Shown: positions 28,324 to 32,573 of the stretch, one piece after another
Layout of the letters: each line of letters opens with the position of its first letter
Numbering within the stretch: position 1 is the stretch's first letter
Virus record (IMG/VR): IMGVR_UViG_3300002144_000193
Span: 1 to 32,573 of that record
Reading direction: 5' to 3' (one strand)
DNA length: 32,573 nt
From: a virus
Notes under the pieces: generated by a model
What the model saw: only the letters and a program-made list of their open reading frames with translations
Databases searched by the model: none
What the model was told of the DNA's origin: nothing
Translations under genes and position numbers: made by a program

Positions 28324-29424
28324 TTACAACTCAGGAAGAGCGTCATAATCAAGTGATTCTGACATGACACCGATTACATAATTGGTTGATTCGTTTTCTT
28401 GTAAAGCAGTTTGTTTCTTACTAGTGTCGCTGTGCTTGTTGAACCAAGGGATAGGACTTACTTTAGAAGCGGGAGAATTGTATTTGATGCCGATTGCTTT
28501 CAATGATTCTAATGCTGTGTAGTCTACAAAGTCTTTTAGAATGTTTGCGTTTAGTCCGATCACCGGTCCTTTCTGAAACAAGTAATCAGCCCATTCTTTT
28601 TCTTCTCTGATAACATCCATGTACAATTGATAGACTTCTTGTTCACACTCGTCTTGGATTGAATGAAAACGATCATCCTCTTTAATGACTTGATTGATAA
28701 GAAATGCAGTCCAACCTTTATGCAAAAGTTCATCTTGTAAAATCAACGAGATAATATTACCATTGCCCATAAAGATTCTGTTCTCTACCATTGCTAATGA
28801 TGTAGCAAATGATACCATGAATCGCAATGCTTCTAATGCATAACTTGCGTGTAGGGCTAACCAAATTGCTGTAAGATGCTTATGTTCATCAACCCTTTTA
28901 CCAAGTTCTTTCTTACAGTTAAGTTGATGTAAGGTTTCATAGTAGCGTCCAACACTGGCTGCCATATCAGCAATTTCTTGTGTGTCATGGATAGTATTAA
29001 AGATGTCTTTAGGGACATTGTAAATATTTCTGATAATGTGACTGTAGGAACGAGAGTGAATATTAGTCTCAAAGAATGACCAATTATACATCAGTGCTTC
29101 TAGTTCAGGTAGACTCACAACAGGAGTAAAGACTTGTACAGGGCCTCTGCCTTGTAGACTATCAAGGGCGGTCTGTCGTAACAGGTTACTCGTAAAGATG
29201 TGTTTAACAGCGTCTGAGGCGTCTTTGAAGTCGCTTGAATCTTTAGTCAGACTAATCTCTTCTGGGATCCAAAAGAATCCCCTTGCTGTTTCTTCAAAAT
29301 TTGCTATCTTACTATACTTGACTTCTTCAAATCGTTGGATAGTGACTGGGCCAGCAGGATCCAAGAACATCTTTCTGTTCAAGTAATCTGTCTTGGTTGT
29401 TAAATCGTATTGTTCTTTGCTCAT
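28324..29424 (-). CDS. nrdB: Class I ribonucleotide reductase, beta subunit
   Basis: The 366-aa protein matches NrdB along its length. Metal ligands are D88 (ALDSLQGR), E119 and H123 (FFETNIHSRSY), E in MVENR, and E/H in QDELLH. The radical tyrosine is Y127. The C-terminus ESTNYVIGVMSESLDYDALPEL keeps the tyrosine used for radical transfer and the tail that docks on NrdA. The spacing between E119 and H123 is one residue longer than ExxH in E. coli NrdB. ATG 29424 has AAAGGA upstream and follows nrdA by 9 nt. It supplies deoxynucleotides for phage replication. Confidence 0.96.
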   Translation of the reverse strand: MSKEQYDLTTKTDYLNRKMFLDPAGPVTIQRFEEVKYSKIANFEETARGFFWIPEEISLTKDSSDFKDASDAVKHIFTSNLLRQTALDSLQGRGPVQVFTPVVSLPELEALMYNWSFFETNIHSRSYSHIIRNIYNVPKDIFNTIHDTQEIADMAASVGRYYETLHQLNCKKELGKRVDEHKHLTAIWLALHASYALEALRFMVSFATSLAMVENRIFMGNGNIISLILQDELLHKGWTAFLINQVIKEDDRFHSIQDECEQEVYQLYMDVIREEKEWADYLFQKGPVIGLNANILKDFVDYTALESLKAIGIKYNSPASKVSPIPWFNKHSDTSKKQTALQENESTNYVIGVMSESLDYDALPEL

Positions 29425-29433
29425 GCTATTCCT

Positions 29434-31776
29434 TTATAATTTACAAGATTCACAATCATCGTCTTCAAATGATGAATCAACATCATTATTAACATATGCT
29501 TGTGCGATTTGGGCTAGTTCAACTTCATGTCTCTTTACACCAGCCTTGTTAATAAGACTATAATAGAAAGTCTTCAATCCCCAACTGTGAGCCTGCATTA
29601 GATTTTTAGCAATCAATGTTGTAGGTACTTTTTGTTCTGGGAAATGTGCTGGATTATAGAATGTATTTGTTGAAATACTTTGATCTACATAGGCCGCTAA
29701 CACTGACGCAGTTTTAAGATATGCGTCACAATTTTTTTGTTCCCACATTAACTGATAAGAATTTCTTACACGTTTGATATGATAGTCTGGTACTACTTGT
29801 GTTAGTGAACCTGCTTTACTTTCTTTAACAGAGATTAAACTCATTGGCATTTCAATACCGTTTGTTGAATTGATTACTACACTTGATGATTCTACAGGAG
29901 CAATCGCCATTAGAGTTGCATTTCTAACACCATGCTCTTTCATCTCTGCTCTAAGTGTTTCCCAATCGCATTCTGGCTTAAAGTTTGCTAGTTTGTTAAC
30001 CCCTTCTGCTCTACGCTCCCAAGGAAAAACTCCTTGTCCATACCATGTTTGATCACTGTTGCCACACTTGCCTCTTTCCTTTGCCAACTCTACTGTTGCT
30101 TCTGTTAAGAAGAATGCTTGATGTTCCATCCAAGATTTAACATCTTGTAGAGCATCTTTGTCGCCATATTTGTAATCACGTTTTGCATGCCAGTATGCTA
30201 AATTAGTTACACCGATGCCTAACGGGGAGATTTCATCGTTGCTTAGTTTACTTTGAATCGATAAGAAGTCTTGGTAGTCTAGGATGTTACAAAGACTGCG
30301 TTGTAGTATACGACATGCTCTACGCATGTCTTCAGGGTGTCGGAAACTGCCCCAGTTGATCGATCCGAGTGTACAGAGAGCAATACGTCCCTTATCGTCA
30401 TCTAATCGCTTAAAAGACTTCGTAGGCAGTAATATCTCACAGCATAGATTACTTTGATAGATTGGATCTACTTTGGAATCAAACGGTCCTTGATTCATTA
30501 CATTGTCAATATAGACTAGGTAGATTCTTCCTGTGTCTGTTCTTTCTTTTAGAATACCAGACCTAAACACTTCTTCTGCTGACATTGTTTTCTTACGAAG
30601 TTTACGACTCTTTTCATATTTTACATAGAGTTCTTCAAATAAAGGCGTGTCTGAGTAGAATGCTTCGTAAAGATCAGGTACTTCGTTTGGATCAAAGAAT
30701 GTAATGTTCTCTTTGTTCTTAAATCGTTTCCAAAAGAACGCAGATAGAACAACACCATAGTCCATGTGTCTGACTCTTGTTTCATCTGTGCCTTGATTGT
30801 TTTTAAGTACGATTAGATCATCAAACTGAAGATGCCAAATAGGATAAAAGACTGTAGCACTCGCATTACGAATACCACCTTGTGAACATGAACGCAAATC
30901 TCCGAACCATTTCTTTAGAAAGGGTATCATTCCCGTATGCATGATCTCTCCGCCTCTTATAGGCGATCCTAGGGGTCTTAAACGCCCTATTTCAAGACCT
31001 ATGCCTGCTCTTTTACTTGCGTACTTAGCCATCATCTCACCAGAAGCAAAGATGCTGTCTAAGTCATCATCACTCTTAATAAGAACACAAGAACTAAACT
31101 GTTTAGTAGGCGTACCGAGTCCAGCAAGTACAGGAGTTGCTAGTGTAAACAGTCCTTCACTCGCACATTGATAGTATTCTTTAATGTATCTCATTCTTGC
31201 AGAGGCAGGTTCTTCTTTATGAAAAACAGTAGCCGCGGCAACCATGTATCTTACTTGAGGAGTCTCATAGATTTGCCCCGTTGATCGATTACGAACAAGA
31301 TACTTGCCAATCATCTGTTCTACTGCGGCATACGAGTATGATTCATCTTTGGCGTGATCGATGATACAATCCATCTTGTTCCATTCGGCTTCAGAATACC
31401 ATTCTAGCAAATCTGAAGTGTATAGACCAGTCTCTACGTTTGTTTTAACGATTTGGTAAAGAGATGGCGGAGTATAACCACCGTATACATCTTTACGCAA
31501 CATAGATAATCGTTGTTTACCTGCTACATATTGATAATTAGTGTGTCCTATTTCTGGATTCTGTTCTACATCAATAAGATCAACAATAGCACGAAGAGTA
31601 AGTTCGTCAATCTCTCGTGTGGTGATTCCGTCAAAGAAATGAGGCTGAGATGTGATTTCTATCATCGATTGTGATACATCGGACACGCCTTCACATACTT
31701 TTGCTACCTGGGCCTGCCATTTTTCTAAGGCTAAATTTTCTACACTGCCAGACCGTTTGGTAACTTTAATATTCAT
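29434..31776 (-). CDS. nrdA: Class I ribonucleotide reductase, alpha subunit
   Basis: The 780-aa protein matches class Ia NrdA: an N-terminal segment with VTKRSGSVENL, the active-site cysteine pair in QFSSCVLI and IALCTLGS, the N-x-C-x-E site in QSNLCCEILLP, and the YY radical pair in LKTFYYSL. The tail ends CESCKL, with a closer CxxC than the CESGAC of E. coli, and is the part reduced by glutaredoxin or thioredoxin. Two ATGs are adjacent (31779 and 31776). I prefer the second because AGGA is 5 nt from it. The gene is preceded by an (ATTTT)5 repeat. Confidence 0.97.
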   Translation of the reverse strand: MNIKVTKRSGSVENLALEKWQAQVAKVCEGVSDVSQSMIEITSQPHFFDGITTREIDELTLRAIVDLIDVEQNPEIGHTNYQYVAGKQRLSMLRKDVYGGYTPPSLYQIVKTNVETGLYTSDLLEWYSEAEWNKMDCIIDHAKDESYSYAAVEQMIGKYLVRNRSTGQIYETPQVRYMVAAATVFHKEEPASARMRYIKEYYQCASEGLFTLATPVLAGLGTPTKQFSSCVLIKSDDDLDSIFASGEMMAKYASKRAGIGLEIGRLRPLGSPIRGGEIMHTGMIPFLKKWFGDLRSCSQGGIRNASATVFYPIWHLQFDDLIVLKNNQGTDETRVRHMDYGVVLSAFFWKRFKNKENITFFDPNEVPDLYEAFYSDTPLFEELYVKYEKSRKLRKKTMSAEEVFRSGILKERTDTGRIYLVYIDNVMNQGPFDSKVDPIYQSNLCCEILLPTKSFKRLDDDKGRIALCTLGSINWGSFRHPEDMRRACRILQRSLCNILDYQDFLSIQSKLSNDEISPLGIGVTNLAYWHAKRDYKYGDKDALQDVKSWMEHQAFFLTEATVELAKERGKCGNSDQTWYGQGVFPWERRAEGVNKLANFKPECDWETLRAEMKEHGVRNATLMAIAPVESSSVVINSTNGIEMPMSLISVKESKAGSLTQVVPDYHIKRVRNSYQLMWEQKNCDAYLKTASVLAAYVDQSISTNTFYNPAHFPEQKVPTTLIAKNLMQAHSWGLKTFYYSLINKAGVKRHEVELAQIAQAYVNNDVDSSFEDDDCESCKL

Positions 31777-31785
31777 CATTGTCCT

Positions 31786-31810
31786 ATTTTATTTTATTTT
31801 ATTTTATTTT
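31786..31810. repeat. ATTTT pentanucleotide tandem repeat (5 copies)
   Basis: Five exact ATTTT units (AAAAT on the minus strand) span the last codons and stop of the 147-aa gene and run up to the nrdA ribosome site (AGGA at 31782-31785). Copy-number change would alter the end of the upstream protein and the gap to nrdA. Confidence 0.9.
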
Positions 31811-32242
31811 CGTAAGTAACTCGTTGATATCAATTTTTTTGATATTAGTAAAGGTATCCAGTCGTGTATTTAATACTGACTGTGGCCAGTAATTCAATAC
31901 ATATTTTGCGTTGTCCACTACGACTAATACCACATCAACGTTATTATAGTCGGTTGCTGACAATAAGTCAACATCTTTTATACCCAATAACGACAAGGTG
32001 TAAATTATACCCAATGCTCTAGCATAATAACAATAGGTGTTATCGTGTAGTAATTGCCATGGTCCTGGCCAGACTTTCATATCATGTATATGAAGATAGT
32101 ATGCATTTAATGGACATTGTTGCCAAAAGGCATCAACATCTACACACATTTTTTCTAGCGTTGTGTCTGCTAGAGTCTGTCTTAAAGTAGACCATTCTGA
32201 GAGTCTTTGTTCGAAGGGCATAGTGAAAACATTCATACACAT
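31799..32242 (-). CDS. Conserved phage hypothetical protein next to nrdA (147 aa)
   Basis: The segment VWPGPWQLLHDNTYCYYARALGIIYTLSL, in two parts, resembles an uncharacterised family often found in T4-like marine phages. The C-terminal half (VDVVLVVVDNAKYVLNYWPQ) is a beta-strand-rich region. It has no membrane segment or enzyme motif. The start is ATG 32242, though inner ATGs at codons 3 and 8 are possible because no clear Shine-Dalgarno is present. It precedes nrdA in the same unit, and its stop lies within the ATTTT repeat. Confidence 0.75.
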   Translation of the reverse strand: MCMNVFTMPFEQRLSEWSTLRQTLADTTLEKMCVDVDAFWQQCPLNAYYLHIHDMKVWPGPWQLLHDNTYCYYARALGIIYTLSLLGIKDVDLLSATDYNNVDVVLVVVDNAKYVLNYWPQSVLNTRLDTFTNIKKIDINELLTKIK

Positions 32243-32265
32243 ACTTATCTTTGATGAGGACTAGT

Positions 32266-32294
32266 ATTATAAATCATGCATAAGGAAAGAGCAA
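32266..32294 (-). promoter_or_regulatory. Probable sigma70 promoter for the nrdA/nrdB unit
   Basis: On the minus strand, a perfect TATAAT (32266-32271) lies 17 nt after TTGCTC (32289-32294). The -35 match is weak and falls inside the terminator hairpin. A start near 32259 would serve the 147-aa gene, nrdA and nrdB. Confidence 0.5.
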
Positions 32295-32310
32295 CTTTCG
32301 TTGCTCTTTC
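32285..32310 (-). terminator. Rho-independent terminator after the fibre-like gene
   Basis: An 11-bp perfect stem (GAAAGAGCAAC with GTTGCTCTTTC) closes a 4-nt loop that reads GAAA on the minus strand, a stable GNRA tetraloop. A U-rich stretch follows. It separates the fibre-like gene from the nrd unit. Confidence 0.8.
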
Positions 32311-32357
32311 TATGTGACGCCTTGCAACATCACGGTTCTAAGGTAGTTAGAATTAAA

Positions 32358-32573
32358 TTAGCATCTACCGACTAATACCTCACATACTCCGTCTGGTGTC
32401 ATAGCACCTTGTGGATCATAAGCAGTAATTGCTTTACCGATAATAGTACCTGGTCTCACAGTATCTGGGTCTGCCGCACAACCGAATCCTGGCATCTCAG
32501 AAGAAACAATCAAGTCTCCTCTGTGTACTGGTCCGATAACTTTACATGGTACACGTCCGATCAATGCTAGTTC
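32358..32573 (-). CDS. C-terminal end of a phage fibre/structural protein (partial)
   Basis: The frame is open at the right edge of the window. The 71 visible residues read ELALIGRVPCKVIGPVHRGDL, then a glycine/proline-rich region with GTIIGKAI and CEVLVGR. This GRVP-xK-V-xG-x-V-x-x-GD pattern is typical of C-terminal domains of tail-fibre or neck-collar proteins in T4-like marine phages. The gene start is outside the window. A terminator follows 48 nt after its stop. Confidence 0.65.
   Translation of the reverse strand, partial: ELALIGRVPCKVIGPVHRGDLIVSSEMPGFGCAADPDTVRPGTIIGKAITAYDPQGAMTPDGVCEVLVGRC

Noticed and set aside
1-32573. CRISPR array, insertion sequence or defence island
   Set aside because: No spaced repeats of CRISPR type, no transposase and no recognised restriction or toxin-antitoxin genes were seen. 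The short repeats present are simple tandem repeats.

Overview
The window looks like part of the genome of a large, AT-rich, T4-like marine myophage. Signs seen directly are tightly packed genes with ATGA/TAATG overlaps, six tRNA genes, a class I ribonucleotide reductase pair with its own glutaredoxin, a PAAR-type tail-spike tip gene, a giant glycine-rich virion protein, and many copies of a T4-type late-promoter core (TAAATA). The auxiliary genes are metK, speD, iscU, a ferredoxin-NADP reductase and a peroxiredoxin. No photosynthesis genes are present, so the host could be a heterotrophic marine proteobacterium or a cyanobacterium; the sequence does not decide this.

Layout. (1) 1-2763, minus strand: small conserved phage proteins, two similar micro-ORFs, tRNA-Arg(TCT), tRNA-Gly(TCC), tRNA-Arg(ACG), an SH3-like protein and a 2OG-Fe(II) oxygenase behind an extended -10 promoter and a structured leader. 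(2) 2779-5406, minus: radical SAM protein and metallophosphoesterase behind a consensus sigma70 promoter. (3) 5412-9501, plus: a sugar/glycan cassette with a nucleotidyltransferase, a cupin, a eukaryotic-type phosphomannomutase-like HAD protein, a GDPD-like protein, an SGNH hydrolase-like protein and a possible glycosyltransferase. (4) 9485-15629: single-gene or two-gene cassettes in alternating orientation, holding a zinc peptidase, two more 2OG oxygenases, a PP-loop ATPase, a degenerate phosphoesterase, a subtilase and a GNAT enzyme. (5) 15658-23676: speD, a TorF-type outer-membrane protein, a one-TM/GS-linker protein, FNR, tRNA-Leu(TAA), tRNA-Ala(TGC), tRNA-Thr(TGT), two methyltransferases (one PRMT-like), peroxiredoxin, SGNH protein, a DUF1289 protein, iscU and metK. 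(6) 23696-28289, minus: late operon of exported protein, glutaredoxin, Sm-like protein, PAAR protein and giant structural protein. (7) 28324-32573, minus: nrdB, nrdA, a conserved phage protein and the C-terminal end of a fibre-like protein.

Two promoter classes are visible. Host-type sigma70 promoters precede the phosphoesterase/radical SAM unit, the tRNA/FNR unit, metK and the first oxygenase. A TAAATA motif stands 3-6 nt before the start codon of about ten genes that have no Shine-Dalgarno sequence. Measured by T4 late-promoter geometry, transcription would begin on or next to the AUG, so these late mRNAs are predicted to be leaderless. This is the most unusual signal in the window.

Functionally, many of the auxiliary genes centre on S-adenosylmethionine: metK makes it, while speD, the radical SAM protein and two methyltransferases would consume it. 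IscU and FNR could supply Fe-S clusters and electrons. A second theme is surface glycan or protein modification.
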